From the NCBI GenBank assembly GCA_050084985.1, contig JBITNC010000002.1, forward strand, positions 11,656,001 through 11,720,000: a stretch of 64,000 nt of DNA. Reading direction: 5' to 3'. A program made the position numbers and the translations under genes. Below, one piece after another: positions 27,375 to 39,300 of the stretch. The stretch's first letter is position 1; each line of letters opens with the position of its first letter. The notes below the pieces were generated by a model. The model was not told where the DNA came from. It was given only the letters and a program-made list of their open reading frames with translations, and did not search any database. The stretch comes from Nageia nagi (Eukaryota; Pinophyta).

Positions 27375-28560
27375 TGCTTGGTTTGGAAGATGGAAAGCTA
27401 TTGAAACTCACTGGTGCTTCTGTTCAATCGAAGGAATTTGCATTCCTTACACATTAAGAAAAAGGTACACTTCCCTCAAGTCTTTTGTGGCATGCTAGAT
27501 TTGGGCACCTTAATTTTGATGACCTACGTCTTTTAAAGAAATGAGGTTTTAGTGGTTTGCCTACAATACCTATGAACATTGCCCCTTGTGAGGCATGTAT
27601 CCTAGGAAAGCACCACAAGCAACTGTTTATAAATTCCTAATGGAGAGCCACTAGAAAACTTGAACTAGTTCATTCCGATTTGTGTGGTCCATTTTTTGTA
27701 CCTTCTATAGCTGGTAATAGATATATTATGACATTCATTGATGATTATTCTAGGATGTCTTGGGTTTATTTCTTAAAACATAAGTCTAAAGCTTTTTCCA
27801 AATTCAAAGACTTTCATGTAAGTATTGGAAATGAAGCTCATACTCGTATAGGTATCCTTCGTTCAGATAATGGGGGGGAATATACTTCAAATGACTTCAA
27901 ATCTTACTTACACCAACATGGGATTAAACATCAGACTATTGTTCCCTATAACCCACAACAAAATGGGGTTGCTGAAAGATTGAACAGAACTCTATTGAAC
28001 ATGGCCCGTGCAATGATATTCTTCAAGAATGTCAAAATTATGTTTTGGGGTGATGCAGTTCAATGTGCTATTTATTTGAGAAATAGATCTCCTTCTCATG
28101 CTCTCAAAGATAAGACTCCATTTGAAATGTGGTTTGGTCGTATTCCTTCTGTACGTCATCTTAAGATCTTTAGTTCCACCTATTATGCACTCATACCTAA
28201 GGAACAATGAAGCAAGCTTGAAGCTAGGAGTCGAAAGTGTATTTTCTTGGGCTATTTAGACACTACCAAGGGATACAAGCTTTATGATGAGGTAAACAAG
28301 AAGTTTCTCTTTGCAAGAGACGTTATCTTTCTTGAATTTTCCAAAAGTGATAATACTGTTGAGCGGTAGATTGATCATCTTGATAAGTTTACCCATGGAA
28401 AGCATTATTTTGAAAAAGATTATGAAATTCCAAATCTTGAGGGGGAATTCCTATATTGGATCCAAATTTGGAATTTTTACCATTTGTTCATGAAGAACAA
28501 GCACCAAGAGTACCTCCTCTACTAGGTTTTCTCTAGTTCATCGGTGCCAGTATCTGAGCA
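27375..28560 (+). pseudogene. Copia integrase
   Basis: LLWHARFGHLNFDDL (GAG-pre-integrase zinc region) is followed by VHSDLCGP, a second acidic block RSDNGGEYTS and NGVAERLNRT, giving the D, D, E catalytic triad of integrase, then the KCIFLGY region. The best open part is 27680-28210. Stops at about 27541, 27640 and 28208 lie in contexts (for instance EQ-stop-SKL, where Arg is expected) compatible with C to T changes. Confidence 0.85.
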
Positions 28561-28756
28561 TTAGTTAGATGAAGTAATTCAAGGAATTGGTCAATTAAGT
28601 CTTGATGGAAGTGAAGCTCCATATCAGCTCAGTGATCAACCAGAATCATCTCAGAGAATTCCAATATGGGCCCAAAAAAAACTTGAAAGTGTTCGTCCTA
28701 ATGAAATTGGAAAGATAGGAACTTGAAGTTCCTACCAGACAAGACAAGAAAGTGGA

Positions 28757-30364
28757 GCAGTAGAAGATTCAATTTCAGGTGATGAATATTCTTTTGATAT
28801 GAAATTGAATTGTTCTGCTGATTTTGAACCAACTTATTTTAAAGAAGCTATTTCTCATGATGCTTGGAAAGAAGCTATGAAGAAAGAGTATGATGCTCTC
28901 ATCAAGAATGGGACATGGAAGTTGGTAGATCCACAATATGGAATCAGACCTATTGGATGCAAGTGGGTTTACCAGAACAAGTATAAATCAGATGGCTCAC
29001 TTGATAAAAACAAAGCGAGGCTTGTTGCAAAAGCTTTTGCACAAAGAGAAGGCATTGACTATGATGAGACTTTTGCTCCTACAGCTAAATGGGCTACCAT
29101 TTGTACTTCATTGATAATGGCAGCTCAACATAAGTGGAAGGTTCATCAAATGGATGTAAAGATAGCTTTCCTGAATGGTGATCTAAAAGAGAATGTTTAC
29201 ATGACACAGCTTGAGGGATTTGCAGTTAAAGGTCAAGAGCATAAGGTATGCAAACTTATCAAGTCATTGTATGGATTGAAGCAAGCTCCTCGTGCATGGT
29301 ATGAAAAGTTCACTGAATATCTTTTAAAGTTAAAATTCAAGCACTACAACCTTAATGATGCAACTTTGTTTGTTAAGAAATTTGGCAACACTGTTTTATA
29401 TCTAGTGGTGTATGTAGATGATCTATTGATTACAAGGAATAATGAGAGATATATAGCATCTGTGAAACAGGAATTGAAGAAAGGATTTGAAATGACAGAT
29501 ATGGGCCTGCTTCACTACTACTTGGGTGTTGAAGTAAATCAAACACCAAGTTACATATTTATTTCCCAAAAGAAGTACATTGGAGAATTGTTGAATAAAT
29601 TTAGTATGGAAGATTGCAATCCTCTCTCTACTCCAATGGAACAAAATTTGAAGTTGAAATCAGTTAAGGGAAATCAATTTGAGGATGCTACTAAATTCAA
29701 ACAGTTGATAGGAAGTCTCATTTATCTAACCACAACTAGACCAGATATTTCATTCATGGTTGGAATTCTTTCTCGATTTATGCACACACCTTGTGAAGGT
29801 CATTGGCTAGTAGCGAAGAGAGTTCTTCGATATTTGAAAGGAACTCAAGATTATGGGCTAACATATTCCAAGGTTAGAGACTTCAAACTGGTTGAATATT
29901 CTGATTCAGACTTTATTGGTGATAAGGAAAATGGAGTTTCAACTTCAGGATATCTTATGAGTCTTGGATCAGCTACTATTTCTTGGAGATCAAGAAAATA
30001 GACTATTCCAGCAGATTCCACTACTAAGGCAAAATATGTGGTTGCAACAGAAGCAACAAAAGAAATTGTGTGGCTTAGGAAAATACTAGAAGATTTGCAG
30101 GAGAAACAAGTGCTTCCAACTCCACTGTTAATCGATAATACTTCTGCAATCAAATTGGCCAAGAATCTAAAGTTTCATGATTGAACAAAACATATCAATA
30201 CAAAGTATCATTTGATTCAACATCATGTAGAGGCCAAGACAATTTGGGTGAAACATTGTTCCACTGAAGAACAAATTGTAGACATCTTCACCAAGGCGCT
30301 TGGAAGAGAAAAGTTCGAGAAATTTAGATCAATGCTTGGACTTACAAATACCCCTTCAGATTAA
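28757..30364 (+). pseudogene. Copia reverse transcriptase and RNase H
   Basis: The long open part 28799-30001 (400 codons) covers RT: WKEAMKKEYDAL, VHQMDVKIAFLNGDL, SLYGLKQAPRAWY and the catalytic YVDDLLI, followed by GSLIYLTTTRPDI. RNase H continues as VEYSDSDFIGD, a TAG at 29999-30001, then STTKAKYVVATEATKEIVWL and a TGA at 30182-30184 where Arg is expected before TKHI. It ends just before the polypurine tract. All catalytic residues of RT are present, so only the stops inactivate it. Confidence 0.9.
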
Positions 30365-30373
30365 GGGGGGGAA

Positions 30374-30626
30374 TGTTAAAAACCATAATCTTATTATGGT
30401 ATTTGTAAATATTTAGAAATTAGACATGTGTCAATGACAAGTGTCATTTGAAGTTAGCTAGAGAAATTTTAGCTTAGTGCTTAGGCAGGTAAATTAGTTA
30501 GGATGAGGTGTACACTTAGTTGCACCATTTTAGGAGTTTGTTAGTTAACCACTTTTGTGGTCTATATATTGTAAATTATTCTTGAGTTAATATAACAATC
30601 TTGGAGTTTTATGATCCATTCCTGCA
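30374..30626 (+). repeat. 3' LTR of young copia
   Basis: 253 bp, identical by eye to 24255-24507 except one base near its end (GGAG versus GGAT). It is preceded by AAGGGGGGGAA and followed by AATTC. Confidence 0.92.
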
Positions 30627-31075
30627 AATTCTCCCTCTATCCAATGAATGATAAGGATGTAATTTAGTATGCTTCACTCCACCTTGAAGGTATTACACAT
30701 GAATGGTGGTACAATGGCCTTACCATTTGGGCCTTATAGACATCATCACTTTCGAAGACTTTAACCAAAATATCTATGAGCATTTTGAGAAAAAGAATGG
30801 GGAGAATGGAGAAGAAGAGTAGCTCGAATCAAATGAAGAAAATACCCTATCTCATAAGGTATGTATGATGAAATTCCAAAATGATTTTATGGATATGCAT
30901 ACAACTACTATTGATAATATTGAGCACGAGGAAAAGAACAAAATAATGGCTCTAATAGACCAATCTAATGAAATTTCTATGGTTATTGAAATTGATGACA
31001 TAATTGGGATCATCAATACACCCTTGAAGGAAGAATGTAATGAAAGAAAAGATAACATCTTACTGCAATAATATG
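30627..31075 (+). pseudogene. Gag core of outer gypsy element (after the copia insertion)
   Basis: The broken frame gives YPMNDKDVI, a stop, then YASLHLEGITHEWWYNGL, the diagnostic H-LEG-HEWW block of gypsy gag. It continues the segment cut at 24254. A small open frame 30865-31071 follows. Stops and shifts are frequent. Confidence 0.7.
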
Positions 31076-33925
31076 ACTTAGTTCATAATACTTGTGTAGG
31101 AACTATGACAAGCAAATACAATGTGCCAAGTCTAGAAGTTGACACTAAATAAAGAGTATCATAATATCAACATGGTGGACCCATTCTTGAGAATAATTTG
31201 AAGAGGTTTTAAAGGGATGCACCAACTATGGATTCTTCTTGGTACTTTTTAAAGTTATGGACCAACCAAATTACCACTCATAAAAGGCACTACAACACTT
31301 CTATTTTTGTAGTAGTACACTTAGCATAAAGGAAACCCAAGGGCACACATTTAGGGTACTACAACATCTCTGATTTCTCTACCAGTATACTAAGTTTAAT
31401 TAGCACCTCATCTTGGGATGTATTGGAAATAGAATATGAACTAATGAAATACCAAGTTAAAAGACCACTTCATACAACGGTACCAAAGAGCATTCCTCAT
31501 AACCATGGTGGGGATGATAGCATGATCAAATAAATAAATCAAGCTTCTACATTCAAATTTTGGGCAACAACATATGATAACTCCAAAAAGGAATGGTTGT
31601 ACCATATATTTTTATAACAACAGTACACTATGTTTCATTTCCTTCCTTTAGGTTGCAATGATGAGAGTTAATAGTTTGATGAAGTTAGGAGTTAGCAAGC
31701 CCACATTTCTTGGTACAATTAAGCTCACTTGTAGGGATGCCCTCCATATCCCACTCTGCAAAATTGATGGCATGGTTAGAAAGAAAAAAATTGATCCCAT
31801 TACTACACTAAGTTTATGGACAACGTTAAGGAACAATGATGATGAAGTGTGTGGATCAACCCTTTCTTAGCCCATACATTGAGTTTAATGATGGATGAAA
31901 TTCACATTCTGATTTGCTTCAGTATTTCAAATCCATGGATGAAGATATGACAATCGATGAAAGGAAATTTTGGACCACTAGTATTTTCATGACAAGAGTG
32001 GAAGAAGAAGACACTTATGGGGAAATATGTGGACCCCTAGAGATTTGTTCCATTCTCAAGTAAGCTTTGGAGTATTTTGAATGGGCTATCATACTTGTAG
32101 AAGCACCTAAACATTATTTAAAATCATGTTTCAGCCATAATCATGATTTTATGAGATATGATTTCTATAACCATGCCTTGGTTACATTGGAACATGGTGA
32201 AAATAAAGGTATTTTCTTGTTGAGCATAGTCACATTATTGGTTATACATGGGACTGCACTATTAAATTTTACTGTTACAATATATGAAAGGATAAATAGA
32301 ACTACAATTATTGAGATGATAGACGTGGAAACATTAGGGGAGTTGAGGCTTTGTTTTAACTTATCTAGTTCCCCAAATAAGATTGAATCATGTGGAACAA
32401 AGTTAATGGAAATCTTGACTTCATATGGGTTGGTTGGTATGATAATAAGGTTTGCACATCGCATGAGGCTTAATATATTGGTAATCACTATATTTTATGT
32501 GTTAAGTCACACTATTACATCACATAGATTCCCAATTTTAGGGAAGCATTGCATGAGGATTGAATTTGCTTATTTTAAAAAATGTGGAAGAATGTTTTTC
32601 ATGATGATAAAGAATGTTTTTCTTGTTAAGTTTAGAACTGAGTTTGTTTTAGAGAAAAAGGTTGTATATGGTTATGGGGATGATGCCTCTCACTCCATCA
32701 ATTCCTTTTGTGTAGATGTATTTTCTATTATTGCGAGGTTTGCTTAATTTTATCATTATGTAGCAATAAAGAAAGAAAGAAACTTGAGTTTGGGTAACAT
32801 CCAAGGGCAACCTTTAATGATAAAAATCAGTCCTAACGTCCACACACATATGGGGAAGTAACATAGTTGGTTTCGATAACAACTTATTGAGTATGATTTC
32901 ATCTCTTTAGTCTCTACTCAAATTTGAATACAAACACATAAACATTTTTCCACAAGGTTATTCCATGCAACAAATAAAAGGAATAGCAGTACTCATAGAG
33001 TTGGCAGTAGTATCTCCAAGGTTAGAGAAGATAAAAAATAATTGCAAATAGCAAGGGATATCCTAAGCATCATATCTGATTTTTGTGATAGTATTATAAA
33101 ATACAAAGAGCACATTTTAGGGGCGAAACTTTGTGATTGACATGTATTCAAGTTTAGGATAGCCAAGTATGATGATACGAAGGGTTCACAACATGATCAA
33201 GAAGACCATACCAATTCAACTAATGAATCTTGTTGATGTTGCAAATCAAGGTATACATTATCAAGTATTTTATCTAAAGTTTATAGATACCAAATTTGCA
33301 TCACTTCTCTATGGTTTATGCATAATCAAGTTCAGTTTAGTTTGGAAGAAGATTGTTGTGTATCAAAAGATAGAGTTTGTGGACTCAAATATTAGTCCAC
33401 TATTGACTGATTTATACATAGTTTAAGTTAAACTTAGCCTGTCAAAGTACAATACAGTTTACAAAAGAGATCAAGCATCAAGTATTAATTTAGGGGAAGC
33501 ATTTGAGAGGTATTTTCCCAACATTATCATCCTCAAATCAGTCTTATCTATCAGCAAGAAAACTCAAGCAAACACTTTTTTAGTCATAATTCTTCATGAT
33601 TTGAGAGCAACAAGATGTTAGGACCTACTTGGAAGTAATGCACAAGGTTTGAGGTTGGGAATGGATGCATCATCAACAACATTTATTGTGTCTACTTCAT
33701 GGAACAATTGCCTCATTACTTATGTTCTTTTGAAATCAACTAATAACTATTTTGAGAAGTATTTTGATAGTTTGCAAGCACACTTAAAGGATATTCATGG
33801 AATCAAGTAACACTTGGTACACTTGGATAATTTGTTGTACTTGAAGAAAAAGCAAGAGGACAAGTATCACTTTGGGATGTGTTTGTAATTGCTTGAGGGC
33901 AAGCAATTTGAGGAGGGCTAGGACT
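31076..33925 (+). other. Internal part of outer element without recognisable pol
   Basis: About 2.85 kb with no RT (YxDD), RNase H or integrase motif on either strand. Its largest open frame is 32067-32747 (listed separately). The last bases resemble the end of the element at 18838-18942: a GCTTGAGGGCAAGCAATTTG block is shared with GCTTGGGGACAAGCAATTCTG there, then a purine tract. The two elements may thus share a non-autonomous design. Confidence 0.5.
32067..32747 (+). CDS. 226-residue ORF of unknown nature inside the outer element
   Basis: The ATG is at 32067 and the stop at 32745. The translation is rich in Ile, Leu, Phe and Met with two hydrophobic patches (about residues 48-70 and 140-155), but shows no motif I recognise. 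It lies where pol would be expected. It may be a chance opening in AT-rich sequence; the uneven composition argues for caution. Confidence 0.25.
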   Translation: MEYFEWAIILVEAPKHYLKSCFSHNHDFMRYDFYNHALVTLEHGENKGIFLLSIVTLLVIHGTALLNFTVTIYERINRTTIIEMIDVETLGELRLCFNLSSSPNKIESCGTKLMEILTSYGLVGMIIRFAHRMRLNILVITIFYVLSHTITSHRFPILGKHCMRIEFAYFKKCGRMFFMMIKNVFLVKFRTEFVLEKKVVYGYGDDASHSINSFCVDVFSIIARFA

Positions 33926-35081
33926 TGTAAGATCCCCAATTTTGAGAAACCTTGTTGAAGGTCTAAATTTCGTCACAACTCATGGATCATCAATTTATCT
34001 TTTGGAAGGTATAGAGAATCTCATGCCAAGTAGTTTCACGGGTCACAAAACATTATTCCATCAAGAAGCAAGAAAGATATGGATGTTTGAAAATTTATCC
34101 TTGAAGCCAATTTCTAGTATCACATGCATGGGATCCAATTTATTAATATTGTATTTAGTATCATTTGTGACACTTATAATTAATGGTCTATCCCTATGAG
34201 GGGTATTATGATCTAATTATATTTATATTAGGAGTCTTTATTATTTTATAATAAAAGTGGGCCATGTTTTATAATAAGAAAATAGAGTATTCCTTAGTTG
34301 CCCAACATCTAACTTAGGAGGAGTCATTTAACAATTAAGAGTTATTTATATTTTTGGGTTGGGTCGGCCAACCACAAATTAGAATTGGACTTATATAAAT
34401 GGGAAGTAAGCACCTTATTTTAAGACATCTTGTGCATTCAATATTGGATCATTTGGAGCTTAGGGATGCTTCCCTTCTCTACCTATTAGGGCTTATGGCT
34501 ACTTCCTAGCCTAGAAGTGGTCCATCTACACTTACACATCTCTTGGAGAGATTGCTCCTACCATTCTTACTACTTAGGAGCTTGCACCACCCATTGGGAG
34601 TCATCTTGAGACTTGTGCCTAGCATGGGAGCCTTCTTGGGACTTACATTAGCATTGAGAAGTATAGGTTGAGCATTTTGAAGTCTTGGGCTTTGCCCTAG
34701 AACATATTACAAGCTAATTACATCCCTCCACTTATTCTTGATTGATTATTCATGATACTATCTCTCATATTGCGTCTCAAATGTGAATGAATGTTCCTAT
34801 ATATTTTTGTTATGCTACTATCTTCTTTATGCATGGGAATCTATACAAATTGAGTACTTTTTGGAGTTATATTTTTGTTATATAATAGATCTTATTTATG
34901 CCATAGTTTTGGTCATATTCACATGTTATAAGAGCTCTATATCAAATTTGGCTACTATTGTTATATTCTAATTTTGAGTGCATGTTTAGATGGTTAATGA
35001 GCATGTCCATTGATGCCCTAATTTATGAATAAATGTGGAATTGAATGCTAAATTAGATAAACCCTAGAAAGGTACACTACA
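33926..35081 (+). repeat. 3' LTR of outer gypsy-type element
   Basis: 1,156 bp, the partner of 22669-23824. It is preceded by a purine-rich GAGGAGGGCTAGGACT and followed by TCATT. Confidence 0.8.
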
Positions 35082-35610
35082 TCATTAGATCCTCATTATG
35101 TTTTCATACATTTCTATCAATAATGACCCATCTTATATTTAGGAGGCTATCATAAACCTCATGCTAATTCATGTTATCTTGGTTAGCAGCAAGTTTGTTA
35201 GTCGATATTTGATATGTATTATACCACCAGTCATCACTTCATCATCATTAATATTATCATCAACATAATCATTACAATTGTTGTCAACCTCACAATGTCA
35301 TCACCCTAGTCGTCATTCTAGTAGGAGGATCTTGGGTGATCTCCCCAACCAACATCTTAATGGGAAGAACTTGGGAAAGATACCCAACCACCATACAATA
35401 AATGGGAAAGGGGTATGACATCCAAGTATCATAGTTCCAAGGTCAATGAGTACAAGCAAGGGTTCAATCCTTCTCTTGAGGGTGAGAGCAATGATGTTAT
35501 TTAGATCTCAACCTCTCACGAGGTTCAGGCTTGGGTGAAACTCTGTTGACAATGCATGGAGCATCATCGGGGTGATTGATAAGCTCCTATAGATGGTTTA
35601 CTTCTAGGCT
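35082..35610. other. Flank of the nested elements
   Basis: No coding region or repeat was recognised. Confidence 0.25.
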
Positions 35611-35639
35611 AGATTTGGTAACTTAAACTTTAATATAAA

Positions 35640-35960
35640 ACCAAACATCATGAAAAATGACAAGCTTATTGGTAGGTAAAAAATCTGAAAGAAGGAATTT
35701 TCTCTAAAAAAACTATTTCTTTTCTATCTTTCCAAATGTGGTATAGAATACTAATTCTGAAAATCTTCCAAAATTCTTTAAGATACTAATAATAATGAAG
35801 AGGAGGGTATCATAGAATATTATGGAACAATTTAACAAATGGTGCAAAAAAGGTTTAAAGAAAGATTCCATCCACTCCCATGCCTTTTTGCCTTTACTAC
35901 AAAACCAAAATAAATGCATGGTTGATTCTTCTTCCCCACAAAAAGGACTAAACTAGACTT
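35640..35960 (-). pseudogene. LINE C-terminal zinc-binding (zf-RVT) fragment
   Basis: The minus strand reads SPFCGEEESTMHLFWFCS and then KKAWEWMESFF, matching the zf-RVT region (C-xx-C...HLF-x-C-x-x-x-x-x-W) at the C-terminus of plant LINE ORF2. Only about 100 residues remain, with no RT core nearby. It is a different copy from the LINE at 6.7-9 kb. Confidence 0.6.
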
Positions 35961-36804
35961 ATTATATGAATATGAATTTGGGTGGTAATATTTTCCATGT
36001 TATTAAACCATATTGAGCATAAAAACCATGACAAAAATAGAAGTGATGAAGATAAGAAGCCTTCAAAAATTATTACAGCTAGAAAAGTGATCAAGATGGG
36101 AACTTTTTAAGCATTATCATAGAACCTTCATGAGATGGAGCTTTTTGTCAACTGTAATGTCTAAACTTTGAATCTTCAATTTATTATGCCCCTTTGACCA
36201 TGCTCTATCCTTGGAAAATTTTCAATAAATTGTGAACATATATCACTTGGTGACCTTTGATATAGTTTTTTTAATGCATTCTTGTCTTCTTTCTCTTCTC
36301 ATTTTTTAGCATGGAAGATATTTGTTGATCAAAATTTTGATTTGTATATACTTGAGTTATAATTTGGCATTCTCAATCCTAAGTTGTATATGTGCTAAAA
36401 GACTTTATTTGATGTTGATATGTGCAATCTCAAATTATTGACATGTTCATTCATTATAGTTTCTTGCTTGCAAACCTGTAAATAGGATAACATTGTAACC
36501 TAAGATCAAGTAGCACATAATATTATTCTCTTGAGTCTTTATATTTTTAGAAATGTGTAAAATCTAAATAGACCTTAACGTAACATTAAACCATAATAAA
36601 TAAGTCAAGATTTTTCATTTAAGGTATGATAAAATTTTTCATGTATTTCTAAGTCATCTAGACATGATTGATCAACAAGAAAGTGATTGTCAAACATGGG
36701 TGGGAATATGGTAATGGAATATAATGGGGAAGCCATGACACAAAAAGTTTGTTGAAGACATCATATTAACCAATGCGATATACCAAGTGGAAATCCCCAA
36801 GATC
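35961..36804. other. AT-rich stretch, nothing recognised
   Basis: No supported coding region, RNA gene or element end. Confidence 0.25.
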
Positions 36805-37020
36805 ATTTTTAATATTTTGTTTTTGGATTTTTGACATATGTTAATTTTTTTGGATTTTTTTTATATTTTGATTTTGTTTAGATTTTTGACACATTTTGAT
36901 TTTTTTTACATATTTTGATTTTTTTGGATTTTTGTTACATTTTAATTTTTTTTGGATTTTTAAGTTTTTTTAGATTTTTGACATATTTTGATTTTTTAAA
37001 TTTTGATATATGTTGATTTT
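36805..37020. repeat. T-rich minisatellite-like repeat
   Basis: Repeats of the type TTTTTTGGATTTTTGACATA / TATTTTGATTTTTTT occur about eight times with variable length. It directly abuts the point where the gypsy RT on the minus strand is cut off (about 37040). Confidence 0.7.
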
Positions 37021-37039
37021 TATGTACAAGAAGGGATTT

Positions 37040-37340
37040 TGTTTATCCATAGAAGGGAGAATCACCTTTAGGACAAGCTTTGTTTAAGTCATGAAAATTG
37101 ATGCAAATACATATTCCCCTAATTTTCTTAGCAACATAAACTATACTGGACACCCATGCAGGGTAGTCAATAGGTTGAATGAATCCAACATCAAAAAGAT
37201 TTTGAAGTTATTCTTCAATAAGAAGTGCAATCTTAAGGTGCATATTTTTAGGCTTTGGCATTTTTATCAAGAACAATATTATGAACAACTAAATTGGAGT
37301 CCAAACTAGTCATCTTAGCATAGGTCCATGCAAAAACTTT
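37040..37340 (-). pseudogene. Gypsy reverse transcriptase N-terminal fragment
   Basis: The minus strand gives DVFAWTYAKMTSLDSNLV, then FIQPIDYPAWVSSIVYVAKK and GICICINFHDLNKACPKGD. These are the first RT blocks of plant Ty3/gypsy pol (D-V-FAW, W-V-S-x-V-V-V-x-K-K, DY-x-x-LNKACPKD). The catalytic YxDD block and everything after it are missing. Confidence 0.75.
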
Positions 37341-38690
37341 GCAATATTTGCGTAAAACATTTGTGAATTAGGTCTTTTACTCATTGATCAAAATCTTTCC
37401 AAGTTGAATGATTATAGGTTAATTAGGATTTGTGCCAACATAAATTTCAATTATTTCCTCAACCAACATGTGTGAAGTGTAATATAATTTTGACAAAATG
37501 GGTGGGAGATCATGGTCATTGATATTGTTATCTAAAGAGTCTTAACTAAATTAATTATTTACATGTAGGATTTATGGGTAAATATTATTATAATATAAAG
37601 GAAAATGAGTATGTCCCCTAAGATGATGAACTATAGAATAATTTGTTGGTAAGTAATCCAAGAAAATAGGTTCATATTGATGTTGAAAGTTAAGTTTTTC
37701 AAGGTAATTAGGAATATGATGCAAGTAATCCATGATATATGTGAGTGGTGTATAAAATTATGTAGATATGGTGCAAATGTGAGGGGAATATAGATGGAGA
37801 AAATCATTGATGGAAAGATGGGAAAATTCATGAGAGGATTCCTCATAGTTGAAAGTGGTCATGAAATATGAGGGTGATGAATTTATGGGGGACTTAAAGG
37901 ATATGAAAGGTTCAAATATAGGATTATAAAAAATGTTGAAGGACTCAAGAATGAGCTCACAAAAGAGAGGATTATCAATAATGGAAATATATGAAGGAGA
38001 AGGATTATATGTGGTAGGAAGTGGAGTGGAGTCATGAGAAATGGTATTCATATGGAAAATGTCAGCTAAGGAGAGGTTTTTGAAGGCATCAACATAATCG
38101 TTTTATAAAAGTGGGCAAATGGAATCATCATGGGAATTATCTTGTGGATGATTGTTATGTGAATTATCATGATAATGATTATCACTTGAATTTCCATGTG
38201 AATGATCATCATTTGAATTATCATGTGAATGAATTATGAAGACTGGTTGTTTATGATATCCCAAGCCAATTTTACCAAATGGTTTACGTGAATTAAGATC
38301 AAGGGTATATATATCCTTATACTTTTGTATTAGTTGTAAATTCCATAGTCTTTCCTTCCATATTTTTTTATCAAGGTGTTGATAAAAATGATGTGGTGAC
38401 ATTATTTGTAGTGTTCCCTCCATAAATAAGTGAAGTGTGATTTGGGAATGGCCCAATAGGCATGATAGTATCTTTAGGATGACCCATGTCTTTTAAGGAG
38501 GTGCTTATGAACAAAGCAAGAGGTTAATCATGTAACATATATTCACCCACATGAAAAGATGTATAGTTTATAATGGTATTTCCATGAAGTTGTGAAGTGG
38601 AATAATTATCATTGGATGTTGAGATTATGTTAGTATGGGGGTTGGTTGTATGAGGAGTGGGTATTGTAACTTTAGATGAAGAAGTTGTGG
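37341..38690 (-). pseudogene. Degenerate spacer between gypsy protease and RT
   Basis: Open pieces 37631-38051 and 38103-38456 on the minus strand lie between the protease and RT of the same decayed element. 38103-38456 contains a His/Asn/Asp-rich repeat (HDNSNDDHSHGNSSDNHYHD). Plant gypsy elements of this type often have a variable region here. No motif is recognised. Confidence 0.4.
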
Positions 38691-38694
38691 GTGA

Positions 38695-39300
38695 TTAGGT
38701 GTTAGAAGTTTGAGTGGAAATAGGTAGAAGGTATGTAGAGGAAATAATAGTGACATGAGGTGATTGAATGTTGTTACAATATTTAAATGGTTTAGGACCC
38801 TCTAGAATGCAATGTGTTTTTCCATCATAGTTATATTTGAGGTAGTGATGTAAGATGGAAGGGATATAATGCATTTCATGAATCCAAATCCTTCCAAGTA
38901 GGAAATTATATTGCATATCACCCTCAATGATATGGTATAAGGTACATATGGTACAAATCCTAACACTAATAAGAAGAACAATAGTGCCAAGGTAATGCAT
39001 ATGGAGTCATTGAAGGCTTTAAAGTGAGTGAGGAAGATGATAAATGACATTATGGTACATTGAGGTGATATAAGATGGAAGATGACATGATATTGAGACT
39101 AAAAATTTCATCAATCAATAACTTTTTATAAGGTTGTACATAAATTTTAAAAATTATAAAGAGAGATGTGTTAGGTCCAAGTAATCCCCCTTCTTTAATT
39201 TCATAATCATAAAATGTAATGGATCCATAATTACATGATTTAATATGTTTCATAAAGTTTTTAAAGGCATCAACATCTTAGATTTGGAGTTCAGTGGATT
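38695..39300 (-). pseudogene. Gypsy protease domain
   Basis: The frames 39253-39050 and 39000-38695 contain YNFLLGRIWIHEMHYIPS, the conserved C-terminal block (YNLLLGRPWIH-x-x-x-x-VPSTLHQ) of the protease found in one plant gypsy group. It is broken by stops and a shift near 39050. Confidence 0.65.

Larger units (their letters stand above)
24255..30626 (+). mobile_element. Young Ty1/copia element nested in the outer gypsy
   Basis: 6,372 bp with 253 bp LTRs that differ at a single position by eye, and a perfect 5 bp target duplication AATTC (24250-24254 and 30627-30631). A canonical TTGGTATCAGAGC primer site and an AAGGGGGGGAA polypurine tract are present. Domain order (protease, integrase, RT, RNase H) is that of Ty1/copia. 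The element also carries an extra ORF before gag. It contains many stops, so it cannot encode its own full polyprotein. Confidence 0.95.
22669..35081 (+). mobile_element. Outer gypsy-type LTR element, pol not recognisable, split by a copia insertion
   Basis: LTRs of 1,156 bp each (22669-23824 and 33926-35081), beginning TGTA(G/A)(T/G)..TCCCC and ending in CTACA/TTACA. They are flanked by TCATC and TCATT, a target duplication with one change. A primer site TGGTATCAGA follows the left LTR. The internal part has a gag-like region (23872-24254 continued at 30627-30900) and then about 3 kb without RT, RNase H or integrase motifs. A copia element (24255-30626) sits inside gag, so the outer element is the older of the two. 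Confidence 0.8.

Noticed and set aside
36805-37020. Possible terminator or regulatory poly-T region
   Set aside because: Simple T-rich repeat drift next to a truncated retroelement, with no transcript context.
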